Assembly: GCA_001782195.1 (NCBI GenBank)
Contig: MFNZ01000002.1
Coordinates: forward strand, 1 to 37,281
From: Candidatus Levybacteria bacterium RIFCSPHIGHO2_02_FULL_37_13
Lineage (GTDB): Bacteria; Patescibacteriota; Microgenomatia; Levybacterales; UBA12049
DNA length: 37,281 nucleotides
Direction: 5' to 3'
The notes under the pieces are model-generated. The model saw only the letters and a program-made list of their open reading frames with translations, searched no databases and had not been told where the DNA came from. Position numbers and translations under genes: made by a program. Shown in pieces: positions 7,448-14,915 of this stretch. Each line of letters opens with the position of its first letter. Position 1 is the first letter of the stretch.

Positions 7448-8014
7448 TTAATTTGCAATTTTTAGTAATGATTCTAATGCTATAGGAAGCTCTAAAATTC
7501 CATTATCTCCGCTGAAATGTTTCATGTTGTGCATAATTATTGATTCCGCACCTAGTTTTTCTTTAAAAAAAGTATTATGCTTTATTGGGACATAAGGGTC
7601 ATCGTCTGAATGAATAGCAACAAATTTATTACAATGTTTTTTAATCTTCTTCCAGTTTATTGAAGTTTGAAAAAAACTTGAAAGTTCTCCTTCATAGCCT
7701 TCGTAATCCAAGTCCTGACCAAAACCTGCTACCAACACAGCCCCACCTATTCGCTGAACCTTACTCAAAGATTCTAAGTATCTCAAGATTGTGATACACC
7801 CCAAACTATGACCGACAAAATAACAATTCTTATCCGGATTTCCTACAATTTCTGCAAGATATTGCACCCACTTTTCCATTATTGGATTTGCTGTGTCAGG
7901 CATTGCTGGAACAGATGCTTTAAACTCTCTTTTCTCCAATTCATTTTTCAACCACGGCCGCCATGATCCTTCCGGATATCCTTCCCAACCATGAATTATA
8001 AATACTTTCTTCAC
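7448..8014 (-). CDS. RBBP9/YdeN-family serine hydrolase
   Basis: 188 residues starting from a GTG at 8014 that overlaps the prfB stop (GTGA); a longer frame to 8155 only shadows prfB. The alpha/beta-hydrolase features of the RBBP9/YdeN family are present: VFIIHGWEGYPEGSWRPWL near the start, the nucleophile Ser in FVGHSLGCITILRYL, Asp in HSDDDPYVPI and the catalytic His in MKHFSGDNGILELP. Substrates of bacterial members are not known. It lies between prfB and the transporter in one operon. Confidence 0.9.
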   Translation of the reverse strand: MKKVFIIHGWEGYPEGSWRPWLKNELEKREFKASVPAMPDTANPIMEKWVQYLAEIVGNPDKNCYFVGHSLGCITILRYLESLSKVQRIGGAVLVAGFGQDLDYEGYEGELSSFFQTSINWKKIKKHCNKFVAIHSDDDPYVPIKHNTFFKEKLGAESIIMHNMKHFSGDNGILELPIALESLLKIAN

Positions 8015-9012
8015 AGTTTTCTTAGCTCTTCTTCTATAAACCCATCCAACTCTCCATCCAAAACCGCGTCTGTATTTGAAGTTTCGAAATTGGTTCGCAG
8101 ATCTTTCACCATATGATACGGATGTAAAACATAAGAACGGATTTGATTGCCCCAACCCGGAGTTTTGTACCCTCCTTTTAATTTTTTTTCCTCTTTTTTC
8201 CTTGCTTCTTCTTTAAGCGTCCAGAGTTTTCCCCGCAAAATTTTCAGGGCATATTCGCGATTCTGGGCTTGATATCTCTCTGACTGGGCAGTTACTACAA
8301 TACCTGTTGGTTTATGTTTTAGTCGAACCGCAGATGAAACTTTCTGTACATTTTGCCCTCCATGCGAACTTGCCCTGTAAAAATCCCACTCTAAGTCATC
8401 TTCTTTTAAATCTACCTCTTTATCCTGAATCTGAGGTAATACCTCAACCAAAGCAAATGATGTCTGGCGTAAATTATCGGCATTAAATGGAGATTGTCTA
8501 ACCAGACGATGTACACCTGCTTCGCCTTTTAAATATCCATAGGCAAATCTACCATCAATAGTTATGGTTGAACTTTTAATCCCTGCTTCTTCCCCTAATG
8601 TTTCATCGATTATCTCACATGACCACCCTTTTTTCTCTGCATATCTTGTGTACATACGCTTAAGCATTGATGCCCAATCCATAGCCTCAACTCCGCCTTG
8701 CCCTGAATGGATAGAAAGAATTGCCGAACTTTCATCGTAAGGATTAGATAAATAAAGCGCTTTCTCAAGTTTTCCTAATAATTTTTCCGCCTCCTCATAT
8801 TTTCCATCGTTAACCATCCGTTGAAGAAGTTCTCCCTCCTCAATCTCTTTTTGAATTTCCGCTAATTTAATCATTTTGGAGGATGCCATTGCATGATCTT
8901 TCCAAAAATCAGGCTTAGAACTTTCCGCCTCAATAATTCTTGCTTCCTGTCTTTTTTTATCTATGTCAAACTTTTCCAATAACTTATTAATTCTATCTTT
9001 CAACTCGTCCAT
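8011..9012 (-). CDS. prfB: Peptide chain release factor 2
   Basis: 333 residues. The UGA-recognition tripeptide SPF (RQSPFNADNLRQTSF) and the peptidyl-tRNA hydrolysis loop SSHGGQNVQKVSSAVRL identify RF2, which reads UAA and UGA. The reading frame runs unbroken through LEKFDIDKKR, where many bacteria carry the autoregulatory +1 frameshift at a UGA, so that control is absent. Its presence argues against UGA recoding in this organism. A TATAAT box at 9022-9027 lies nine bases before the ATG, giving at most a very short leader. Confidence 0.97.
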   Translation of the reverse strand: MDELKDRINKLLEKFDIDKKRQEARIIEAESSKPDFWKDHAMASSKMIKLAEIQKEIEEGELLQRMVNDGKYEEAEKLLGKLEKALYLSNPYDESSAILSIHSGQGGVEAMDWASMLKRMYTRYAEKKGWSCEIIDETLGEEAGIKSSTITIDGRFAYGYLKGEAGVHRLVRQSPFNADNLRQTSFALVEVLPQIQDKEVDLKEDDLEWDFYRASSHGGQNVQKVSSAVRLKHKPTGIVVTAQSERYQAQNREYALKILRGKLWTLKEEARKKEEKKLKGGYKTPGWGNQIRSYVLHPYHMVKDLRTNFETSNTDAVLDGELDGFIEEELRKL

Positions 9013-9022
9013 AGACCCAACA

Positions 9023-9379
9023 TTATAAACTTTTACAAATATTCTGGCAAACTTCTTTTATTTGATCGCTTGGGTAATTTTTGAGCGAATTGAGATCTTT
9101 AATTAACTTTTGTATTTGGGGCGAAGACGAAGCAATTTCTGCAATATCTAATTTCGATGTTTCCTGTTTTATATAATCCAGTTTTTGCTGCAAAGAATTC
9201 TGAAGGCTCGAAGCCGATGGCAAGGAAGCGTTTTCTTGTTTTTGAGTGCTAATCCCTTTAACGGATTTTCCAAACAGATCAAATTTATTTTTTTCCAGTA
9301 TAAATGTTTTGCCAAAATATCCCGCTAATCCAAGTATTATTAAAATAAATACTACGATAACAATTCTTTTTTTATTCAT
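9023..9379 (-). CDS. Small single-TM protein, unknown
   Basis: About 118 residues from the ATG at 9379 (MNKKRIVIVVFILIILG), which has AGAAG seven bases upstream; in-frame ATGs at 9400 and 9406 are also possible, but the latter overlaps the likely -10 box. One TM helix near the N-terminus is followed by a Ser/Gln-rich, helical extracellular part containing two cysteines (EVCQNICKSL) at the very end. I recognise no family. It is divergent from the glycosidase gene and lies just upstream of prfB. Confidence 0.6.
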   Translation of the reverse strand: MNKKRIVIVVFILIILGLAGYFGKTFILEKNKFDLFGKSVKGISTQKQENASLPSASSLQNSLQQKLDYIKQETSKLDIAEIASSSPQIQKLIKDLNSLKNYPSDQIKEVCQNICKSL

Positions 9380-9404
9380 AAGTTCTTCTAACTTCTGCAT
9401 AAAC

Positions 9405-9413
9405 ATTGTAGCA
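9405..9413 (-). promoter_or_regulatory. Extended -10 promoter for the small TM gene and prfB operon
   Basis: Minus-strand TGCTACAAT is an extended -10 box (TGn plus TACAAT). It lies in the short divergent spacer shared with the plus-strand glycosidase gene. Confidence 0.45.
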
Positions 9414-9432
9414 AATCCTGGTTTAATTATGG

Positions 9433-9438
9433 TAGACT
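9433..9438 (+). promoter_or_regulatory. -10 box for the phosphodiester glycosidase gene
   Basis: TAGACT ends six bases before the ATG at 9445 and there is no Shine-Dalgarno, matching the leaderless layout seen at other operon heads. No good -35 box is visible at the usual distance. Confidence 0.45.
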
Positions 9439-9444
9439 GTAATC

Positions 9445-10653
9445 ATGCCTAGCATCGTTAACTTAAAAAAACTTCTTGCTAAATATCCTCAGCTTTTAGT
9501 CATCTTTCCTGTAATATTAGCCCTAGCAATCATCATGACAATACTTTCGATCTTTTACTATACAAAAAACCAGACTGTCGAGACTAAGCTTAGTGCACTA
9601 ACAACGCTGGAAGCAAAAGAAAAAAAGAAACTCGAAATGATAGAAGAAGAATTAAAGGAACTTAAAGCCGAAGATCAGTACATTGTTAATCAAGAATTAA
9701 AAGAGAATATAAGAAACGTAGAAACAACCTACAAAAAGGCAGTTACCGCGTACGAGAAACTCTTGGATCTAAAAACGCAAACCAAAAATACAACTAAATT
9801 TGATGATTTATTTGCCGAAAGTCTTACATACTTATCCCAAAGAAATTATGCGTCAGGAAGTTCCACTCTTAATAATTTGACTAAACTTATAGATGATGAG
9901 AAAGCAAAAATCGCGGCAACATTTGTTATTCCTGAAACTGTCAAAGCCAACAATGCTCCGCCAAACAGTGGATATAGCAGGCAATCTGTAAATAGCGATA
10001 TAGGGACTTATCTTGTGGATATAGTTGCGGCAGATCTTAATTCAACTAAAGTAATAGTTGATACCGCATCTGATTCTGATTGCTCAAACAATTGTCCTGT
10101 TTTATCTTTAGGTGATTACGTTAATAGAAACGGAGCATTCGCGGGTGTTAACGGAGCGTATTTTTGTCCGGCAGAATATCCAAGCTGTACAGGTAAAACT
10201 AACTCATTTGATACTCTGCTTATGAACAAAAATAAAACATATTTTAATTCTGAAAATAATAAATACAGCAGCGTTCCTCTTATATATTTTTCCGGTAATT
10301 CTGCAGGAGTAAGAGGTCAATCTTTAGATTGGGGAAGAGATACTGGATCGGACATGGTACTGGCCAACCAAGGGCTACTTCTATCCGGAGGAAATATTGC
10401 TTTTGGGGGAGATGGAGATCCTAAGAAAGGAAGCAAAGGAACAAGAAGTTTTGTCGGAAATAAAGGAAACACTGCCTATATTGGCGTTGTTCATAGCGTA
10501 ACTGTTGCAGAAGTTGCCCATGTTTTAAAAACATTGGGACTTGAAAATGCTCTAAATCTTGACAGCGGCGGATCGGTTGCGCTTTGGAGTGGTGGATATA
10601 AAGCAGGCCCCGGCCGCAATCTCCCAAACGCGATATTGTTTGTGAGAAAATAA
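9445..10653 (+). CDS. Membrane-anchored phosphodiester glycosidase (NAGPA-like) domain protein
   Basis: 402 residues. A cytoplasmic start and one TM helix (about 17-41) are followed by a coiled coil (about 45-130) and an extracellular C-terminal domain (about 185-402). That domain has the NAGPA/DUF2233 signatures: VNGAYFCP, a GTRSFVGNKGNTAYIGVV segment and the conserved NALNLDSGGSVALW followed by GPGRNLPNAILFV. Family members remove N-acetylglucosamine or similar sugars from phosphodiesters, so action on wall or teichoic-like polymers is plausible. Two cysteine pairs (DCSNNC, CPAEYPSC) suggest disulfides outside the cell. Confidence 0.87.
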   Translation: MPSIVNLKKLLAKYPQLLVIFPVILALAIIMTILSIFYYTKNQTVETKLSALTTLEAKEKKKLEMIEEELKELKAEDQYIVNQELKENIRNVETTYKKAVTAYEKLLDLKTQTKNTTKFDDLFAESLTYLSQRNYASGSSTLNNLTKLIDDEKAKIAATFVIPETVKANNAPPNSGYSRQSVNSDIGTYLVDIVAADLNSTKVIVDTASDSDCSNNCPVLSLGDYVNRNGAFAGVNGAYFCPAEYPSCTGKTNSFDTLLMNKNKTYFNSENNKYSSVPLIYFSGNSAGVRGQSLDWGRDTGSDMVLANQGLLLSGGNIAFGGDGDPKKGSKGTRSFVGNKGNTAYIGVVHSVTVAEVAHVLKTLGLENALNLDSGGSVALWSGGYKAGPGRNLPNAILFVRK

Positions 10654-10766
10654 ACATGCCTCTTTAACCTACAAGACGGACATTTAAACTAATTCATTTT
10701 TGTTCAGAGTGTAACGCTATGTAGTAGCGTACTTTGGAAAAAGTTAAAAGTTTAGACTACGACATA

Positions 10767-10795
10767 TTGACAAGGACAACTAAGTATTATATCTT
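10767..10795 (+). promoter_or_regulatory. Sigma70-type promoter upstream of the unknown gene pair
   Basis: TTGACA at 10767-10772, a 17-base spacer and TATCTT at 10790-10795 (TATATC at 10788 is an alternative). About 20 bases of leader follow, with AAGAGG before the ATG at 10815. The spacer further upstream (10654-10766) also holds an ACGCTA/TAGCGT hairpin near 10711-10728 and no other signal I can support. Confidence 0.55.
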
Positions 10796-10814
10796 ATGGT
10801 TAAGAGGTATTATT

Positions 10815-11621
10815 ATGCCAGAAGCTGGAACCCCTGAACAAACACCTAAGCAGACAGGTGAAAATTTAAGACAAAAAACGAGAAGGATAATGGGAAAATT
10901 TGGAGTTGGAAAGAAGGACATAGTTGTTTCAAGTACAGGAGCAAATCGAACAGGAGCAGATGAAGCTCCTAATCAAATGCCTAATTCTGAAGATAAAAAT
11001 CCAAGACAAAAGATGATAGAAGTGATGAATGAATTAGCTTCTAAAAGAAATGAGCTTGGTGTCTTAGGTGTAGGATCAGATCCAAATGATCCCGATAAAA
11101 GAGTTGAAATTTTTATTGAGCCTGTTAACGCAATAAAAGATAAGTCTCCAGAAGATGGAGGAGACAGTGACATTGTTATTGCTACAACACAAGGATTTTT
11201 TGCGATTCGTTTTACAGGTTCACCTGAAGGGCAAAGTGCTGCTGCTAATTTAGGACGCGATTTATCGTGGATGTGGACTGGGGCAGTTGGAGGCATCGGC
11301 AAGGACAAAATCACAATAACCGATACGTTTAGCCTCGAAAGAGCTGGGAAATATAATGAACTAGTCTTAAAATTTAATTTATTTGCTCCTAACCATGAGT
11401 ATGCAGAACGTGGTAGGTTTGCTCCATCTTTTGACAACAGCAATAAAAGCGTTCTTGTTTCAAAAATTGTTCCAGTCGGCAAAGATACAGTTGACAGGGC
11501 ATTTGATGCCAGTAGAGAAAAAGCAAGAGAATCAAAGATGCCCGATGCAAAGTCAGCGCTTAGATCTATGGACACTAATGCTGCAGCAGATTCTATTCTT
11601 GACAAATTAGAAAACAGTTAA
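10815..11621 (+). CDS. Unknown cytosolic protein, first of a two-gene cassette
   Basis: 268 residues from the ATG at 10815, chosen for its AAGAGG site nine bases upstream; a TTG 81 bases earlier would add an unlikely leader beyond the promoter. There is no signal peptide or TM. Residues 1-75 are charged and low in order (basic RRIMGKFGVGKKDI, then Asn/Asp/Glu rich). The rest looks like one alpha/beta domain: RVEIFIEPVN, DIVIATTQGFFAIRF, a Trp-containing LSWMWTGAVGGIGKDKI and ELVLKFNLF. The tail is helical and acidic/basic. I do not recognise a family. It is followed 7 bp later by a second unknown gene, so they likely work together. Confidence 0.7.
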   Translation: MPEAGTPEQTPKQTGENLRQKTRRIMGKFGVGKKDIVVSSTGANRTGADEAPNQMPNSEDKNPRQKMIEVMNELASKRNELGVLGVGSDPNDPDKRVEIFIEPVNAIKDKSPEDGGDSDIVIATTQGFFAIRFTGSPEGQSAAANLGRDLSWMWTGAVGGIGKDKITITDTFSLERAGKYNELVLKFNLFAPNHEYAERGRFAPSFDNSNKSVLVSKIVPVGKDTVDRAFDASREKARESKMPDAKSALRSMDTNAAADSILDKLENS

Positions 11622-11628
11622 TCATTTT

Positions 11629-12603
11629 ATGGATGCCGGTAGCGAACTGCCAAAGGATCAGCCAAATCCAGAAAGACCAGTTTCTAACTTAACGCAAGAA
11701 AAAAATAGGGCAATCTTACGTTCTATTTTTGAAAATGGAATCCTCGCTCCTCACGGAGTTTACAAAAGAGGACAAAAGACTTTCTCTTCAAATACTTCTT
11801 CGGAAAGAACACCAACGGTTGTAGGAAACATCTTTAATCCTACACTTGATGCTGATTACGATCAAGACAAGGATGAAGTGACGTTAAAAATTAAAGAGAA
11901 CGAAAACGTTCTTTTTCATCGTCAGGGAGGACGATTTTTTCCACCAAAATACTATTACCAAGGTTTTATTGACCTACAAGAAGGAAAAGATACTCAACGT
12001 TCTCAGCTAGTGAATGATTTGGTATTAGATCAAGCGTTATACTATGGATGGAGCGCGGTATTGCCTGTGATGGCTGAGCGGCCTTGGATTATTCCCGATG
12101 GCAATTTTAGCGAAAGCAATCAACCTTATCGAGATCTAAAAGAATCGGAATGTGTCGCTCGAATGCAGGCTTCGATTCTAGCGGTTGCCGATCTTAAAGA
12201 TATTAAAAAGATGAGAAAAGAAATGTCGGTTTTTAATCTGCCAAGTTTGACATCAGGACCTCTTGAATACTTGGTTGAAAAAGGCGTTCCATTTGAAGGA
12301 ATTAAATATTTGATTGTACCTGCACATCTAAAAGAAGAAATAGAAAAGATTTTCCCGGAAGAAATTATAAAACAAAAAGTCCGTTTTGTTGAAAATACAA
12401 AAAAAGACGTAAGCGTATATAAATGGTGGAAAGAAATGCAAGTTCCTGATTATGAAGGAGCGTTGCGGCAATTAACTGATGAAAATCCAGGCGAACAGTT
12501 TTGGATTCATGGTATTCGTTTAACAATCCCCACAGATATATGGCAGGAGGAAAAATGGGAAGAGTATAAAGGCTTTGAAAGAGATAGAAAAAAGGTACTT
12601 TAA
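11629..12603 (+). CDS. Unknown cytosolic protein, second of a two-gene cassette
   Basis: 324 residues with no TM or signal. The start follows the previous stop by 7 bp. An N-terminal RAILRSIFENGILAPHGV and a later FEGIKYLIVPAHLKEEIEKI are weakly reminiscent of the first helix-loop and the closing strand of ADP-ribosyltransferase-like folds, where a protein begins with an ...ILxxGL segment and ends with VLVPxxI. No catalytic glutamate can be placed with confidence, so this is only a hint. Other landmarks are FHRQGGRFFPPKYYYQG, ERPWIIPDG and a Trp-rich C-terminus (YKWWKEMQ, QFWIHGIRL). No family is recognised. Confidence 0.7.
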   Translation: MDAGSELPKDQPNPERPVSNLTQEKNRAILRSIFENGILAPHGVYKRGQKTFSSNTSSERTPTVVGNIFNPTLDADYDQDKDEVTLKIKENENVLFHRQGGRFFPPKYYYQGFIDLQEGKDTQRSQLVNDLVLDQALYYGWSAVLPVMAERPWIIPDGNFSESNQPYRDLKESECVARMQASILAVADLKDIKKMRKEMSVFNLPSLTSGPLEYLVEKGVPFEGIKYLIVPAHLKEEIEKIFPEEIIKQKVRFVENTKKDVSVYKWWKEMQVPDYEGALRQLTDENPGEQFWIHGIRLTIPTDIWQEEKWEEYKGFERDRKKVL

Positions 12604-12660
12604 GAGGATAACAAGCCTACTTAATCGCCTTGCTGCTAAACCTACCATTACACCCTCGGG

Positions 12661-12703
12661 TATTCGACTCTGAGAGATGAACTTTCAAGCTCAGACTCGA
12701 ATG
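12661..12703 (+). other. Long stem-loop between the unknown pair and the toxin-antitoxin operon
   Basis: Arms 12662-12674 and 12690-12702 are complementary at 12 of 13 positions (one C-C mismatch) with a 15-base loop, and a G-T pair extends the base. No T-run follows, so it is not a clear intrinsic terminator; it may be an RNA processing signal, an operator or a mobile-element trace. The rest of the 12604-12731 spacer shows nothing else I can support. Confidence 0.6.
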
Positions 12704-12731
12704 ATGTGTTTTACGATTGCAATAATATCTT

Positions 12732-12761
12732 TTGACTTTTGTGATTAATCCATGATATTAT
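12732..12761 (+). promoter_or_regulatory. Promoter of the toxin-antitoxin operon
   Basis: TTGACT at 12732-12737, an 18-base spacer and TATTAT at 12756-12761 end six bases before the antitoxin ATG at 12768. The start point is expected at the ATG itself, giving a leaderless mRNA. Confidence 0.65.
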
Positions 12762-12767
12762 TAGAGA

Positions 12768-13010
12768 ATGAATACTAATATTGCCATACAAAAAACAGAA
12801 TATCAGAAAATTATTTCTCTTCCTTTGACGTTGGAACAAATTGCTTTCTCATTGAAACAGCTTTCAAGAACTGACTTAGAAATTCTTGAGGAATTGATGG
12901 ATAAAAAATTTCAAAAGACGATTCTTTCTCGAGGAAAAGAGATAGTTTCCCAATATAAAAAGGGGCAAACCGATTCTCTCAAACAACTTCAGCGAGATTT
13001 TGGAAAGTGA
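12768..13010 (+). CDS. Antitoxin of a RelE/ParE-type pair
   Basis: 80 residues, mostly helical and charged. The middle (LEQIAFSLKQLSRTDLEILEELM) is a Leu-rich helix and the end (IVSQYKKGQTDSLKQLQRDFG) is the type of basic tail that wraps a RelE-fold toxin. The N-terminal region is not an obvious ribbon-helix-helix or HTH domain, so DNA binding is uncertain. The call rests mainly on position: it overlaps the toxin start by 4 bp (GTGA) and has its own promoter. Confidence 0.75.
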   Translation: MNTNIAIQKTEYQKIISLPLTLEQIAFSLKQLSRTDLEILEELMDKKFQKTILSRGKEIVSQYKKGQTDSLKQLQRDFGK

Positions 13011-13306
13011 ATAATATCTCATTTACTCTTGAAGCCCATAAGGCAGTAAAAAAGGATCTGAAAAAGATTTATCCTAAAGCAGCAAAAGAGATTGTTAACA
13101 AGGTTATACCTCATATTTTAGAAAATCCATCTATCGGTCTTCCATTGGTAGGAATACTAAAAGGATATTCTAAAATTGAATTTCATTATCAAGGTGTAAG
13201 TTACAGAATTGTGTATAACATAGATCGTGAGATGAAGATTGTTTTTATTATCGCTGTAGGATCAAGGGAAAAAATTTACGAGAGATTGATGAGAAGAATA
13301 TCGTAA
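13007..13306 (+). CDS. RelE/ParE-family toxin
   Basis: 99 residues from a GTG overlapping the antitoxin stop. The RelE/ParE fold is plain: FTLEAHKAVKKDLKKIYPKA (first helices), LENPSIGLPLVGILKGYSKIEF, then the core strands SYRIVYNIDREMKIVFIIAVGSREKIYERL. YRIVY and the final strand are hallmarks of the family. RelE members cut mRNA on the ribosome while ParE members poison gyrase; the sequence alone does not decide between them. Confidence 0.88.
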   Translation: MNNISFTLEAHKAVKKDLKKIYPKAAKEIVNKVIPHILENPSIGLPLVGILKGYSKIEFHYQGVSYRIVYNIDREMKIVFIIAVGSREKIYERLMRRIS

Positions 13307-13328
13307 TAAAATATACCCAGTGACATGT

Positions 13329-13334
13329 TAGAAT
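13329..13334 (+). promoter_or_regulatory. -10 box for the mazG-like gene
   Basis: TAGAAT ends six bases before the ATG at 13341, with no Shine-Dalgarno; same leaderless geometry as other operon heads. The -35 region is poor. Confidence 0.5.
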
Positions 13335-13340
13335 AAATTT

Positions 13341-13700
13341 ATGAATTTAAAAAATCTTCAGGAAAAAATAAAGATATTAAATGAAAAAACTGCGACGCAG
13401 TACAGACTTTATTCTCAAAAAGAAAAAGAGATCTTAACTAAAACAGTTAAGTTGAATGAAGAAGTGGGGGAATTATGCAACGATATACTCTCAATTCTCA
13501 AACTTCAAAGAAAAGCAAAACTGCAAAAATTTGACAGAAGAAATATGTACGAGGAATTTGCCGATGTTATAATAACTGCTATGCAACTGGCAATTGCCGC
13601 GGGTGTTGATGTAGAAAGAGCAGTTGGCGATAAGCTGAAAAAAATTGATGAAAGATATCTAAAAGAACGTTATCTAAAAACTGCTCCCAAAAACAAATGA
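13341..13700 (+). CDS. MazG-like nucleotide pyrophosphohydrolase
   Basis: 119 residues, all helical. The metal-binding signature of the all-alpha NTP pyrophosphatases is present: KLNEEVGELCNDIL (ExxE-like pair, about residue 38-50) and EEFADVIITAMQLA (ExxD, about 70-84). Such enzymes hydrolyse NTPs to NMP and pyrophosphate, often as housecleaning of damaged nucleotides. Its ATGA overlap with the alkyltransferase-glycosylase fusion suggests that pool cleaning and DNA repair are expressed together. Confidence 0.9.
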   Translation: MNLKNLQEKIKILNEKTATQYRLYSQKEKEILTKTVKLNEEVGELCNDILSILKLQRKAKLQKFDRRNMYEEFADVIITAMQLAIAAGVDVERAVGDKLKKIDERYLKERYLKTAPKNK

Positions 13701-14611
13701 GGGTCTTTCAAAAAATATATAATGTAGTTTCTCTAGTCCCCAAAGGAAGAGTCATAACCTACAAACAAGTAGCAGAACTTACCAATACTAATAATCCGCG
13801 AGTTGTTGGATTCGCGATGCATTCAAACAAAGATACAAAATTAATCCCATGCCATCGTGTAGTAGGAATCACCGGTAAATTAACCGGTTATGCGCGCGGA
13901 GGAATTTTAATAAAAAAAGAAATACTAAAAAAAGAAGGAGTATATTTTTTAGATAATGAAACTGTCGATCTTAACAAAAACCTTTATAAACCAACAAAAA
14001 CACTTCTTGTCTATTTTCATCTTCTTTTTAAGTTTGATTATCCGGGCAAATGGCCGTGGTACGACAACGATAAACCTCATACAATGGATGAAATAGTAAT
14101 AGGAAGCATTCTAACCCAACATACAAATTGGAATAATGTTCAGCGGTCAATTGAAAATTTAAGAAAAGAAAAGGCAAATAATATTAACTCAATTTATAAA
14201 CTGGCATTAAAAGATATTGAAAAATTAAAACGCTTAATAAAACCATCCGGTCTTTATAATCAAAAGGCAGAAAGACTGTTTGCGTTTTCAAAGTTTGTTA
14301 TTAGCAATCATAAATCGCTTCAGCACTTATCAAAGCTTCAAACAGATAAAATTAGGAACAAACTACTTTCTATAAAAGGTGTTGGTAAAGAAACTGCAGA
14401 CACAATTCTTCTTTACGCTTTTAACAAACCGATCTTTATCATTGATAACTATACGAAAAGATTTATTGATAAACATAATCTTACCGTAAAAAAAGAGTAT
14501 GACGAACTTCAAAATTTCTTTATGAAAAACCTACCAGCTAACACAGAGGTTTACCAAAACTACCACGCCCTTATCGTGCAGTGGGGGAAGAAGATCTCTT
14601 TGCCTCTTTAA
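13697..14611 (+). CDS. Fused O6-alkylguanine alkyltransferase and MagIII-like DNA glycosylase
   Basis: 304 residues with two repair domains. Residues 1-90 are the C-terminal catalytic domain of MGMT/Ogt: PKGRVITYKQVAELT, PRVVGFAMHSN and the active-site PCHRVVG with Cys52 kept, so it is not a Trp-type alkyltransferase-like protein. Residues about 105-304 are an HhH-GPD glycosylase of the COG2231/MagIII branch: VIGSILTQHTNWNNVQRSIENL, hairpin LLSIKGVGKETADTILLY (about 223-240) and the catalytic Asp in FIIDNYTKRF. Where endonuclease III has the lyase Lys there is Glu, and the C-terminal iron-sulfur cysteines are absent, both as in MagIII. A single protein for O6-alkylguanine and 3-methyladenine-type damage is inferred. 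Confidence 0.9.
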   Translation: MRVFQKIYNVVSLVPKGRVITYKQVAELTNTNNPRVVGFAMHSNKDTKLIPCHRVVGITGKLTGYARGGILIKKEILKKEGVYFLDNETVDLNKNLYKPTKTLLVYFHLLFKFDYPGKWPWYDNDKPHTMDEIVIGSILTQHTNWNNVQRSIENLRKEKANNINSIYKLALKDIEKLKRLIKPSGLYNQKAERLFAFSKFVISNHKSLQHLSKLQTDKIRNKLLSIKGVGKETADTILLYAFNKPIFIIDNYTKRFIDKHNLTVKKEYDELQNFFMKNLPANTEVYQNYHALIVQWGKKISLPL

Positions 14612-14915
14612 TGTCCTTATGCAGCTCTTTTTTTAAGGCCTCCGCGGTTTTTTTAATTTTTTCTTCTATATTGTCAATATTTTTTTTTAGGTGTTCCCAG
14701 ACTTTATCGTGCTGTTCCGACGCAAGATGCGATAAAAAGATTTTTTTATTTTCCTCCGAAAGTTTCGATAAAATCGCGTCAAGAATAGCATGATGAATAT
14801 TATTTTCAGCAAGTTCAATCAAATGGCGTCTTTCTTCCTTCGATAAGTCCATTTCACCTAACTCAACGCTTAGCGTTGATGTTTCGACAATATGACTATA
14901 AAAATGCTTACCCAT
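14571..14915 (-). CDS. Small helical protein of the pilB operon, unknown
   Basis: 114 residues from the ATG at 14915 (MGKHFYSHIVET), which overlaps the preceding gene by 8 bp; an upstream ATG at 14957 adds residues read from the preceding gene. The product is all helix and charged, with HLIELAENNIHHAILDAILS and EQHDKVWEHLKKNIDNIEEKI, then a Lys/Glu coiled tail. I do not recognise a family. Its 3' end overlaps the convergent glycosylase fusion by 41 bp. Confidence 0.65.
   Translation of the reverse strand: MGKHFYSHIVETSTLSVELGEMDLSKEERRHLIELAENNIHHAILDAILSKLSEENKKIFLSHLASEQHDKVWEHLKKNIDNIEEKIKKTAEALKKELHKDIKEAKRSSSPTAR

Noticed and set aside
8015-8155. N-terminal extension of the RBBP9-like gene
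   Set aside because: It lies entirely inside prfB in another frame; the GTG overlapping the prfB stop gives the normal family start.
8011-9012. Programmed frameshift in prfB
   Set aside because: The frame is open through the usual frameshift region with no in-frame UGA.
12604-12660. tRNA-like T-loop and D-loop words on the minus strand of the spacer
   Set aside because: No acceptor stem or anticodon arm can be drawn; the similarity is limited to short words.
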